64,000 nt of DNA, taken from positions 36,384,406-36,448,405 of the forward strand of contig OZ024876.1 in NCBI GenBank assembly GCA_964017185.1, written 5' to 3'. The DNA comes from Rugalucina vietnamica (taxonomy: Eukaryota; Mollusca; Bivalvia; Lucinida; Lucinidae). Below are positions 40,882 through 51,390 of the stretch, one piece after another. A program made the position numbers and the translations under genes. Numbering within the stretch: position 1 is the first letter of the stretch; the number at the start of each line of letters is the position of its first letter. The notes under the pieces are model-generated. The model was not told the origin of the DNA. It ran no database searches and worked only from the letters and a program-made list of their open reading frames with translations.

Positions 40882-41810
40882 CGAGGGTCATTCAATAAGT
40901 AATGCAATATTGACCATATCGTTTTGTTTGAACACGTTATTAAAGTTTGATTTAGCTTTCTTGAAACATAAATTCAATTCGCCCTCTGCGAGACAGTTCA
41001 ACACCTAGTCACATGCTCGACTTCCTGTTGCCTAGCAACAATGGAACACTAGGAAAAGGCACTTGGCCACGACTCTAAAACCCGTTGCCATGGTAACAGG
41101 AAAACCAAATTTAACGTATTCACTTTATTTTCTTACACCGAACTTAATATAGTTGCATTTAGTGTTCAAGATAATGTAATTTGATCGTATATTTTAAATG
41201 ACACCCAATCAAAGTTGAAAAAATGACTAAAATTTATCTTTCGAAGGGTGAAAAATGGGGGTATAGATACAATTCCATCTACAGTTTGACATCTATTTTG
41301 TTTAATCGAATATGTATACGCCTATTTGTTTCTGCCACTGACGCTTTGTAAACTACTTGCTATAAAATGCAATTCTCAGATAACATATTTCGTTGCCTAG
41401 CAACCAAAATCTATGAAAAATGCATAAATCGAAATTGCATAGGTTCTGGCGTTGCTAAGCAACAGTTGGCATGCATGGGGCTGTATGAACATTGCAGTTG
41501 CCTAGAAAGTTTTGGCTAAGGTGACATTACACAAACATGTTAATAGGTAGCTATTTAAAACACCACCAAAGAAATACCAAAGCTTTATGTTTATTTATTT
41601 GATTTTTGAAAAGTGGTTTCCGCGGCCATGACACCTTCGCTGCCGTTCTATGGTTGCTAAGCAACATAAAATGTATGGTCCGATTTAGTTGATGTTTATT
41701 TTCCTGAATGCAGATTGTATAAAACTTTCAAAAATTAAAAACATTGCCTCTGTCAGATAAAAATACACAAAAATACGCAACATGTTGCATTACTTTTTGA
41801 ATGACCTACG
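40882..41810. mobile_element. 929-bp mariner-like non-autonomous element
   Basis: Inverted ends: left reads CGAGGGTCATTCAATAAGTA ATGCAA, right read inward CGTAGGTCATTCAAAAAGTA ATGCAA. TA on both sides (40880-40881, 41811-41812). GGGTCATTCAAAAAGT-type ends with a TA target are typical of mariner relatives. No transposase. It contains five palindromic GTTGCYWRGCAAC sites. Confidence 0.78.
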
Positions 41811-41984
41811 TAGAATAGGGGTACACACTTGCTTTAGATATTTTTACAGTATCTTGTGAAGCACGGGAGCATGTCTAGTTTACCATACAGAATCACATTT
41901 ATTGAAAAAGTACTCATTTGAAGCAGTCCGATCAACAAATGTATATATAATGTAAAAGGTAAACCGGTACTGTCAAAGCCATGT

Positions 41985-42062
41985 TTTGGATATATAGTTT
42001 ACTACAACAGGTGGAGTTTAAGGGTATACTTTTCACGGAAATATTTTCCTGATTAGATGATA
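41985..42062. repeat. Family Q MITE right-half fragment
   Basis: GGTGGAGTTTAAGGGTATAC then ACGGAAATATTTTCCTGATT, matching the right end of family Q. Confidence 0.5.
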
Positions 42063-42197
42063 CCATAGGGTCCCAGGGATACAAAATAAAGGACAAAACA
42101 TTTTTATCCCAATTGTTGCGTATTTAAAACAATTTAAGTCTTTATGATAAAGATTTTACTACATGTAGATATGTTTACCCGTACACATTTTAGAAAT

Positions 42198-42420
42198 ACC
42201 ATTGGCGTAGTGGTTAAGCCACTCGCTAACAGTAAACCAGGGGTTATGGGTTTGATCCCATGCTTCTGCAGTGAGGCCACAGCAGGGTGGGGGGTCATAG
42301 CTCCCTGCTACCTGAAGGAGAAATGACATTTATCCCCAGTCCTCCAGTCCTCTGAAACACCTTGCTCACCAGCTCCTTGATGGTAATTGGTTCTTCTACC
42401 TAGATCCCTGAAAATAAATG
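42198..42420 (+). mobile_element. tRNA-derived SINE
   Basis: Head ATTGGCGTAGTGGTTAAGCC (A box) and GGGTTTGATCCC (B box with one change), spaced as in a tRNA gene. The body continues to at least GGTAATTGG; its 3' end is not clear. Confidence 0.7.
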
Positions 42421-42871
42421 GCCCTTCTCCCCATATCCCCAAAATCCTTGGTAGGGCCATTCCAGTCTTTCGGGTGGGTCTTTTAACAGCGGTCCGCCTC
42501 CAAGAGTGTGATGTAAGAACACGAAAACAATAACCAACCGTGCACGGTTTTTTAATAAGTCTAAGCATGTTAAAGTGTGGTACTTTCCTTGATGCATTTT
42601 CACGACATTTTGGCTAAGAAAAATGTTCATCATATTTTACTTATTTTATGAAATAATTTATGTATTAAAGAAGTATTATTGATATTGTAATAAATTCTGG
42701 TCATGACTTTGTTTTCATCTTATTTCCTGTGCATATTAAAAGTGAAACATTTGGACCGGACAACAAAGAAATAGCATAAATTTTAAGGGACCCCAGTCAT
42801 TGTCCTTAGTCTGCTGTAATTTCAAGAGGGTCTTTAAAAACAAGAATTTGTTCTTAATATATGGTGACTCA
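42421..42871. other. Intergenic, nothing recognised
   Basis: Possibly the remaining SINE body to about 42520, then AT-rich DNA. Confidence 0.35.
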
Positions 42872-43662
42872 CCCGTTAACCGGTGTATACCGTTAACCGG
42901 TGTAAAACGTTAATGGGCTATATTTTATACGTCTCTCTGTTCACGGTTGTAATTTCTTCAGGCAATAGACACGGAGCGTTGTTGAGTGTCAACATACTAT
43001 TACTTACCATCTTTGTCGTGAAGTCTTCTCACAATCACGTGCTCTCTCGAAATGTGTGCATTTCCCTGGTTTTGACACATTTAGAAACCACAAACTATCA
43101 TTGCATTGCCATTGTAAGAATGATAACAAACATAGTGTACTTCAATTTGAAATATATATTTTTCGGATGTTCGCGTTTAATTATTTATATTCGTTTTGCT
43201 CGTCAAGTGATTTGTGTGCATTTATTAATCACTAACATTTACTACATTATTATCGTCATGTTTTTCAAATGCGAGAAAAAGATAAATTGTGTAGGAGCTT
43301 CTTATTCAAAATAAAATAATGAAAGCGAATGCAGAGAGGGTCGTGAATGTGTTTGATAAAACCAAGGATGAGTAGTAAGTATTTAAGGATTTTATTATAG
43401 CTTTGGGAGAAAAAGAGTAACGTGTGGCTGACCCATATTCTCCTCCACCCCCTCTTTCTTTTGGTGAAGACAGAAAAACGCGGGAAAATGCAACATACCA
43501 CTTACTTTGAAGCAGAACTCTATTTTATATATAAGAGAGGGAACATTCACTTATTTCATAATTTCTGGCTATCTTTTCCTTCCCTTTTGTGGTTTTTATT
43601 TAAACAAAATGTACATCGCTAAGAAAAATACCCAAGCATATATAAATACACCGGTTAACGTT
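42872..43662. mobile_element. Possible 0.8-kb inverted-repeat element
   Basis: GTTAACCGGTGTATA at 42874, repeated as GTTAACCGGTGTA at 42892, pairs with TACACCGGTTAAC at 43646-43658. The interior is AT-rich, and its 143-codon hydrophobic frame is probably not a gene. Confidence 0.45.
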
Positions 43663-44498
43663 AGGTTTTCATTTCTATGAAACAAAATGGACGAGACATA
43701 CTCTGCTTGACCAAAATCACTAGCAATCCGACATCAGTTACTTTTCTATTGTTGTACATGCCTTATGTTGACTTCATGATTTTGAAGACACATATAGATT
43801 ATATGATTAAACTCTGTGCCTTAGCAGTGCCAAAAACGTTTAGTACACCGATTATAGGGTGAACCAGCATACATGTAGACCTACTGAGAAGCGTCCTAGC
43901 TCGTTCACTATGAAAAGTTTACAGACGCTATGGATTCTTTTCACGGGCAGGGTTTTAGTCTTTTTTCATAAGCATCACGACATTCGACCTAGATATCTTT
44001 ATCACATAATTTGAAATATAAAGACATAAGTCAAATGGGCCTAACTGTAATTCAATTGAAGAAGCGATTTTCTAATTAGACGTCAAGCGCATTAATTACG
44101 CCACGTTTTGCTGACGTCATGCCACGTTCTCACGCTAACGTCACGCAATCAATTCAAAATGGCTGAAATGTGTACGCAATAAAGAAAACTGAATCCTATT
44201 TGAAGAAAACAGTGTATATAGAACCACACACTAGATGCAATGTGTTTTTATTAACTTGTGATGGGCCAGGTATGTAATTTGCCGTGAAATTTCTCATTTA
44301 ATTATATTTTTCCACTTTTTGTTTTGTTTTCGAAGTGTGAAACAGAATATGCGAAGGCATGTTGTGTAAATGTCGTCTCGTACTGCATCATACAGTGTTT
44401 ACAGGTGTGTCATATCAAAAGCCACATTTCTTTCCTGCATGGAAAGCCTCGCGACTGTTTTGCGGGTTGACTCATGAAACTGTCGTTAAGACGGTCTT
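43663..44498. other. Intergenic, nothing recognised
   Basis: Around 44080-44150 the strings TGACGTCA and CGTCACG recur. No gene. Confidence 0.4.
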
Positions 44499-45245
44499 GC
44501 TACTGTACACCATCTTTCAGAAACTGCACTTTTCAAAATCTCACTTGTCTGAATTACCACAAGAAAAAAAAATGAGTATACCATCTCTTTTCGACCCAAA
44601 AGTCGTAAAAAGTGCCGCAAAAATTTTGAAAATCGGTTTACTAATAAAATAATTATGCTCGAAAATTATTTTGAATAGCATATTGCATGTACAAGGGAGG
44701 TAATCCAAACACCTTAAAATTGAAAATCAAACAAATCATTTCAAGTGTTTGGCACTAAGCTGTAATACATTCAATACAATTTTGTTTTGGTTTGGTGCAT
44801 TTAAGATGAAAAATAACCAATTTAGATTTTTTCCGGGAAAATAGTTACTTCCCTTGCTGACATTTTAACAATGGAAACAGCCCTATTCAAAATTATTTTC
44901 TGGCATAAAACTTTTATTTGAGCCGCGACGCGAGAAAACCGGTCTTCGGGGTTTCCGACCAGGTCCGACACAAACCGGCGTGTACAGTCACAAAAGCAGG
45001 CTAGAGGCTTGAAATTTTGGCTATAAGTAGTAGAGGAATCGTACTATCCGAGTAGCGAAAACAAAGGCGCGAAGTTACTGCGAAGCTGATCTGCGCCTTT
45101 GTTTTCGCATAGGCAAAAGTCCGGTTTTCTCACGACGCGGCTCATTTAATAACCGATTTTAAAAACTTTTGTGGCACTTTTTAAGACTTTTGCAATTGTA
45201 AATGGTAATATGTAAATATTTTTCGGTATGTCTTACAGTAAAGCG
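44499..45245. mobile_element. Long-TIR element S, copy 1, carrying a family P MITE
   Basis: CACCATCTTTCAGAAACTGC starts the left arm. The body (44640-44919) is a direct duplicate of 45765-46030, with GGTTTGGTGCATTT and AGATTTTTTCCGGGAAAATA. A P MITE sits at 44920-45146. The right arm resumes with AACCGATTTTAAAAAC and is truncated near 45245. Confidence 0.7.
44920..45146. mobile_element. Family P MITE inserted in element S
   Basis: TGAGCCGCGACGCGAGAAAA to TTTTCTCACGACGCGGCTCA, 227 bp, with near-identical 20-bp ends. The empty site is seen in copy 2 of element S at about 46035. Confidence 0.85.
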
Positions 45246-45607
45246 ATATTTGAATAATGCAGTTGCTGGAAGACGGTATAGGCCTATAGACAGTAGTGTC
45301 GCGAGAATTTGCATGTGTCGCGAACGTCACAAACGGTTCGAAAAAGAAACTATTTTAAACACGTTTAAAATTTTATGCGAATTTATTCGAAAAAAATATT
45401 CTCGAATCAGTGGCAAACTCATTGTGAACCTACCGCGAATCCGCTCAGCGAAAATTAGGCGAATTAACAATTTGAGATACTAATTTTGAAAATCGGTTGA
45501 CAAATACTGAAAAAAAAAAATCTGATCAAACCATTCAGTTTGAATAGGGATTTTCTGTACAAAAATCTCATGAAAGGGCAGTAAATATTTTATCGCAAAA
45601 ATTAAAT

Positions 45608-46183
45608 TATTACTGTCTGAACACCATCTTTCAGAAACTGCATTTTTCGAAATCTCACTTTTCTGAAACACCACAAGAAAATTATGACAATGCCATCTTT
45701 TTGCATTTTGTGAGTCCTAAAAAGTGCCACAAAAAGTTTGAAAATCGGTTCACTAATAAAATAATTATGCCCAAAAATCATTTTGAATATGCATTTTGCA
45801 TGTGCAAGGGAGGTAATCAAAACACCTAAAAACTGAAAATCAAGCAAATCTGTGAAAAAATTTCAAGAGTTTGGCACTCAGCTATGCATACAAAAATTTT
45901 GGTTTGGTTTGGTGCATTTTAGATGAAAAATAATCAATTTAGATTTTTTCCGGGAGAATAGTTACTTCCCTTGCTGGCAATTTTGCAATGAAAAAAACCC
46001 TATTAAAATATTTTCTTGCATAAAATTTTTATTTGTTGACCGATTTTCAAAATTTTTGTGGCATTTTTTAAGACTTTTGGAATGCAAAATGGTGACATGC
46101 TCATATTTTTCTTGAGGTCTTTCAAAAAAGTGAGATCTCAAAAAATGCAGTTTCTGAAAGATGGTGTTCAGACAGTAGTATTC
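45608..46183. mobile_element. Long-TIR element S, copy 2 (complete)
   Basis: The left arm 45612-45775 and right arm 46020-46183 are inverted over about 160 bp (CTGTCTGAACACCATCTTTC ... GAAAGATGGTGTTCAGACAG). TA may be the target duplication. No protein. A diverged piece recurs at 50210-50335. Confidence 0.75.
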
Positions 46184-46374
46184 GAACACGATTGCTCAAA
46201 ATTATTATTAAACGACACAGATCACATTGGCTACTTTATATACTGCCATACGAGACAGGCGTTCGCTGTCATTGCTGAAATAAATGTTGGATTGAATGAG
46301 ATAAAATGCAAGATAAGATAGTGAGGTGAGCAAAGATGAGAGGTTAAAGTAGGGTTAGAAGAGGGTTAAAAACA

Positions 46375-46388
46375 ACAACAACAACAAC

Positions 46389-46440
<52 letters not shown>

Positions 46441-48060
46441 TCTTTATTTAAAGAGGATGACATATTTAGTACAAAAACTAATCTCACATATGGTCCTCTG
46501 AAGAGTAAAACATATATTAACATGGTTATATACATATGTACAAAATATGATGTCTGGAATACCTATCAAAATATGTACAATTTTTGCTCTTAAATGAGGC
46601 ATAGAATTAAAATGAAAAATACAACTTAAGGACATTCAGATATATTTATGATTACAGATTTGAGGTAATATGTGATTCATCGTGAGTACAAGAGACTTTT
46701 GATCCATACAGAATTTAAAAAATATATATCATCTTTATAAGTGCATGACCAGTGAAATTTTCTAAATAAAACCATTTTTCACTATAACCATTTATATTTA
46801 TTGACCCCTGATCGGCAGGCAGGGGCCACATTGGTGTTTACTTGCTAATTGAGTTGAGGAAAGATACTGGGTGTCCTCAAGTATGAAAAGCTGTCCCGTT
46901 GAATGAATGATACAAATAAATAGAACTGAGAGACTCATCGATGGCATGCGTTAGCAAGCTGTCTGGCTGGGTGGTTTCCCTACCTAGGTCGTTGCTGCCG
47001 AAAACCTCCAATAAATCTCTAAGCCCTATGTTTGCAGTCAGCTAGACTGTGTCCAGCAACCGCGACCAACGATACAAAACATGAAATAACATGCAATATC
47101 AAAGTGGGGACAACAATACAATTATACTAATAATATAGCAAGATCCAGTCAAGTTTGAGAACATGAAGAGACCAAGGGGTTGATATAACCTGCGTGTATT
47201 TGCCAGTCGGGACAGCGGTAATGTGGCGGAAACCAATGTCTAGACAGCATACCACTGCCCCAACAGTTACAAGTAAGTGCTTTGTGACTGGGTATGTGTG
47301 CACCATGTTTATGCCTCGTTAAATGGTTTACTTAATATTCCATCGCGACGTTTTGAATAGGTTTAAACTTGTTGATGTTCTATAGTATTTGCCAATCGGG
47401 ACAGTGGTGGTGTGGCAGAAACCAATGTCCAGACAGCACACCACTGTCCCAACGATTATAGATATGTGCTTTATGGCTGGCTATGCATGCAACGTGGTCT
47501 ATGTCTCATTTAGATAGTATTTCTTTACAGGCGTTTTGAAAGTAGCAAGACTTGTTGATTTTCTAATTTCTAGTGGCAAAGCATTCCATAGTTTTGGACC
47601 CGTGACAGAAAAAGATTTTTTATAATATGCCGTTCGTGCAAATGGAACTTTCAGAATTTCCTGTTCACTAGAACGTAAATTTCTAGTGTTTGTTTCAGAA
47701 GATTTCGTAAGAAGGCTTGATAAATACTCAGGGGCTTGGCCATTTTAAAAGAGACTTAAAAACCATAATGCAAATATGATATTCCACTCTGTCAGTAAAT
47801 GTAAGCCAGCCTAGCTCTCGGAACATTTCTTTTGATGGTGTCATGAAGTCTGCTTGAAGAATAATTCGCGCTGCTCGTTTCTGTAACTTTAGCACTCTGT
47901 TGATAATTTGTATGTTGAACACTGTCCCCAAATCATGCAGCCGTAGTCAAAGATAGGTAGAATATAGGAGTTATAGTAAAGTTTAAGATTGGACATGTCC
48001 ACATATTTGGATAATAGTTTTAAAAGAGTTATTCTTGTGATATTAAGACAAACAGAGTCG
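46375..48060 (-). mobile_element. 5'-truncated LINE, minus strand
   Basis: The minus-strand C-terminal RT region reads LPIFDYGCMIWG, a frameshift, then INRVLKLQKRAARIILQADF and ELGWLTFTDRVEYHICIMVF. After another frame change it has YKKSFSVTGPKLWNALPLEI. This is the usual end of a LINE polymerase. A 3' UTR of about 1.1 kb ends in a (TAA)n(CAA)n tract on the plus strand at 46375-46438. Confidence 0.85.
47728..47931 (-). pseudogene. LINE RT C-terminal fragment
   Basis: 67 open codons: NRVLKLQKRAARIIL and MFRELGWLTFTDRVEYHI. The upstream frame IFDYGCMIWG joins after a one-base shift at about 47935. The following part continues downstream in another frame to about 47510. Inactive. Confidence 0.85.
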
Positions 48061-48111
48061 ATTTGTTTATCCCAGGAGAGCGTTTATCCCAGGAAAGCAT
48101 CATGTCAGGAT

Positions 48112-48400
48112 CTACGGCCTGGAGTTGTGCAGCTTACCAATTGCTTCCTTGAACGCATCAAGGCCACCATCCACTCTAGGAGAGCATTCCACTGGACAAT
48201 TCCAGGGGATAGAAAGTTTGTAATAGTCTACTGAAGTGTGGACTTGGCGAAAAAGCCATTGAGTTTGGACACGCGGGTGTTGGGCTGTTGTGTCACCCAT
48301 TCAGGCATAGGTATTGCCACAAGTGCATAGAACGATAGAACATACAGAGACGTGCATCAGCTCGTCTCTGTTGGAGGGGTCTTCATGATCGAGTAAATTT
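48112..48400 (-). pseudogene. Second LINE C-terminal fragment
   Basis: Minus strand: LQTRRDELMHVSVCS, then WNCPVECSPRVDGGLDAFKE AIGKL. This resembles the common LINE end (TIPxWNxLP...DAFKxxL) with frame damage. A run of A follows at 48403-48422. Confidence 0.6.
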
Positions 48401-48539
48401 TGTCAAAAAAAAAAAAAAAAAAGCATTTTCATGAGCATAGATTATCTCCATTGACAATGCAAAATCCCTATTCAAAATTCATTTTTGGCTATAAAAACTA
48501 TTGTCTGCTCACCGATTTTCATATTTTTTTTTATTATGT

Positions 48540-49740
48540 ATTATGTTATACCCTCCAAAAATTTGCGTTCGAGTGTCCGTCCGTCCGTCCGTCTGTCCGT
48601 CCGTCAGTCAGCGCTTCGTTTCCGGGCTCTATCTTGAGCATTTATTGACCAATTTTCTTTAAACTTTGTATAGGAGTTTATATTAAGAAGGAGTGGTTTG
48701 GGATTGAAGATTAGTAAATTTCGTCAAATACGTACAGAGTTATGGCCCTTGATTTACGTTAAAATTTCGTTTCCGGGCTCTATTTTTAACATTAATTGAC
48801 CGATTCTCTTCAAACTTTGTATCGGAGTTCATATCAAGAAGGAGTGGTCTGTGATTGAAGATGGGTAAATTTCATTAGATAAGTACAGAGTTATGGCCCT
48901 TGATTTACGTTAAAATTTCGTTTCCGGGCTCTATCTTGAGCATTAATTGACCGATTTTCTTCAAACTTTGTATAGAAGTTCATATCAAAAAGGAGTGGTC
49001 TGGAATGAAGATGGGTAAATTTCGTACTTATGGCCCTTGATTTACGTTAAAATTTTGTTTTCGGGCTCTTATCTTGAGCATTTATCGACCAATTTTCTTC
49101 AAACTTTCTACAGGAGTTCATATTAAGAACGAGTGGTTTGGGATTTAAAATGGGCAAATTTCATCAAATAAGTACAGAGTTATGGCCCTCGATTTACGTT
49201 AAATTTCGTTTCTGGACTCTGTCTTGAGCATTTATTGACCAATATTCTTCAAACTTTGTATAGGAGTTCATATCAGGAATGAGTGGTTTGTGATTGAAAA
49301 TGGGTAAATTTCGTTGAATAAGTACAGACTTATGGCCCTTGATTTACATTAAAATTTCGTTTCCTACCTCTATCTTGAGCATCTATTGACCGATTTTCTT
49401 CAAACTTGTATAGGAGTTCGTATGAGGAAGGAGTTGTTTGGGATTGAAAATGGGTAAATTTCATCAGAGAATTATGGCCCTTGATTTATGTTAAAATTTT
49501 GTTTCCTGTCTCTGTTTTGTGCATTTATCAACCAATTTTCTTCAAACTTTGTATAAAAGTTCATATAAGGAAGTAGTGGTTTGGGATTGAAGATGGGTAA
49601 ATTTTATCAAATACATACAGAGTTATGGTCCTTCATTTGTGACAAAATTTTGTTCTGCTCTTTGACTTGAGAATGTACATGTATTGACAAACGTATTCTG
49701 TGCATTTGTACTAAATTAAATTTGCGTGGCGGGGTATCAT
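48540..49740. repeat. Minisatellite element B with CCGT microsatellite
   Basis: It starts ATACCCTCCAAAAATTTGCG, then CCGTCCGTCCGTCCGTCTGT. About seven ~150-bp units begin near CGTTTCCGGGCTCTATCTTG (48615, 48767, 48919, 49054, 49205, 49360, 49500). It ends GGCGGGGTATCATGCATGCC. The order (head, GTCC tract, minisatellite, tail) is the same as in HLE-A, but the sequence differs. Confidence 0.75.
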
Positions 49741-49754
49741 GCATGCCTGCAGCG

Positions 49755-49880
49755 CTTTTATTTTTATTTTTTTTTTATTTATTTATTTTTTTATTTAGTT
49801 ATTTATTTATTTTTTTTTTTATTTTTATTTTATTTTATTTTATTTTTTTTTTTATTATTTATTTTTTTTTTTTTTTTTTG
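49755..49880. repeat. T-rich low-complexity tract
   Basis: TTTATTTATTTTTT-type run. The predicted 80-codon Phe/Leu-rich frame is an artefact. Confidence 0.95.
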
Positions 49881-49994
49881 CAGCTCCTTTGACAAACTAA
49901 GGTCAAAATTGCAACATGAAAATAATTTTCCTGTCGTCATCTACAATAATATTTTCCACGAAAAATAGTTATCAGAGGCAAGTTTTTAGATTTT

Positions 49995-50205
49995 AGAGAC
50001 CACTGCACCACGGAGGCTGCGTTTCTTCCTGGGCGAGACCAGTACTATAAGAGGTTGGTTTTGTGGGTTTTTGTTGTCCCGGGAGCACCCGTAGGCTCAA
50101 CCGGGAGATTAATTTTTGTAGTTGTTTTAGGAGAAGCCCGGGATCGAACCTGCGACCCCTGGTTTACAAGGCGAGTGACTTATTCACTGCACCACGGCTT
50201 CTTCA
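49995..50205 (-). mobile_element. tRNA-derived SINE, same head as the SINE at 6460
   Basis: Minus strand: GAAGCCGTGGTGCAGTGAAT, TCACTCGCCTTGTAAACCAG, and a perfect B box GGTTCGATCCC. At its far end (49998-50017) a second head fragment, CCTCCGTGGTGCAGTGGTCT, is joined in the same orientation. Confidence 0.8.
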
Positions 50206-50209
50206 GAAA

Positions 50210-50335
50210 CAGCCTTTTTTGAAAATCTCACTTTTCGGAAACACATCCACGGCAGCAAAATATTATTGCGTCACCCATTTTCATTCTCGAAGAGTCACAA
50301 AAATTTTGAAAATCGTTCGCATTAAAAACATACCA
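50210..50335. repeat. Element S fragment
   Basis: CAGAAACAGCCTTTTTTGAA, AATCTCACTTTTCGGAAACA and CAAAAATTTTGAAAATCG match the left arm of element S with substitutions. Confidence 0.6.
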
Positions 50336-50342
50336 TAAAATA

Positions 50343-50346
50343 ATTT

Positions 50347-50402
<56 letters not shown>
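50343..50402. repeat. Poly-T tract of about 60 bases
   Basis: Uninterrupted T. It may be the inverse of a retroposon A-tail, or an assembly-sensitive homopolymer. Confidence 0.95.
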
Positions 50403-50403
<1 letters not shown>

Positions 50404-50689
50404 GTGTATGTGTGTTTTCGGAAAAATGAAACTGGAATGGTTTTGGCTACTCCAATTTTTTTAGTTCGCATTCATTTTTTTTCAGTCATCGGATATTGTC
50501 AGTATGAATGCGCACAATTCAGCCAGATAACATAAACATAAATATAACTAGAAATAAGTGTTTGTAAAACACTATGCCCCCAACTGTATGCTTGCCTCTA
50601 ATCTGCACAGTTTATTTCATTATTGTTTTAATGAAAATCTTGTAAGCAAACAGAGTTGACCTGGGCACAAATAGCAAACTTGAGGACTA

Positions 50690-51365
50690 ACAGTGATAAC
50701 AGATGCACACTTAAAAATGGAGTTAAAATTTCACAATTCCGTTAGTCTGTAAAAATTGACGAAAAGTCCTCAAAAGCTGATCAGGTGATCTTCTTCTCCG
50801 CCCCAATTGGTATACCAATTATGAAGGCTCTAGCATAAATACTTTTTGAGATATCTTGCACACAAGATTTTCAAATTTTGTTTTCAAAGGGACATAACTC
50901 AAAAAGGGGACATGACTTGGGCATGAAAAAAATTACGGGTCAACTATTTTATCATGAGGAATTTGTAAATGAAATTTCAAAACCCTAGTATCCACCGTTT
51001 AAAAGTTTCAAATTTCACCGAAAAGTGAAAAAATCAATCAAAAATTCAAAATTCCGTAATTTTGTCAAAATGTGAGGTGAAGGTCCCAAAAGTTAATCAG
51101 GTGATCAACTTCTCAGCACCAATCAGTATACCAAATATGAAGGCTCTAGCTCAAATACTTTTTGAGATATCTTGCACACAAGATTTTCAAATTTAGTTTT
51201 CAAAGGGAAATAACTCCAAAAAGGGGCATAACTCGGACATTAAAAAAAATACGGGTCAACTATTTTTTCATGAGGAATACACACATGATATTTCAAATCC
51301 CTAACATGCACCATTCAGAAGTTAACAGACGCACCCACCCACCCACAGACACACAGACAAGTCGA
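50690..51365. repeat. Two-unit repeat element D
   Basis: Two ~320-bp direct units share TCAGGTGATC, TGAAGGCTCTAGC, CTTTTTGAGATATCTTGCAC ACAAGATTTTCAAATT and ACGGGTCAACTATTTT. It ends in ACCCACCCACCCACAGACAC ACAGAC. Again a microsatellite plus tandem units, here with the microsatellite at the far end. Confidence 0.7.
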
Positions 51366-51390
51366 AAGCAATATGCCCTTCCAACTTTTT

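Noticed and set aside
42883-43314. 143-codon hydrophobic frame
   Set aside because: It is AT-rich, lies inside a possible inverted-repeat element, and has no family resemblance. A chance frame is more likely than a membrane protein.
49726-49968. 80-codon Phe/Leu-rich frame
   Set aside because: It is a translation of a T-rich low-complexity run.
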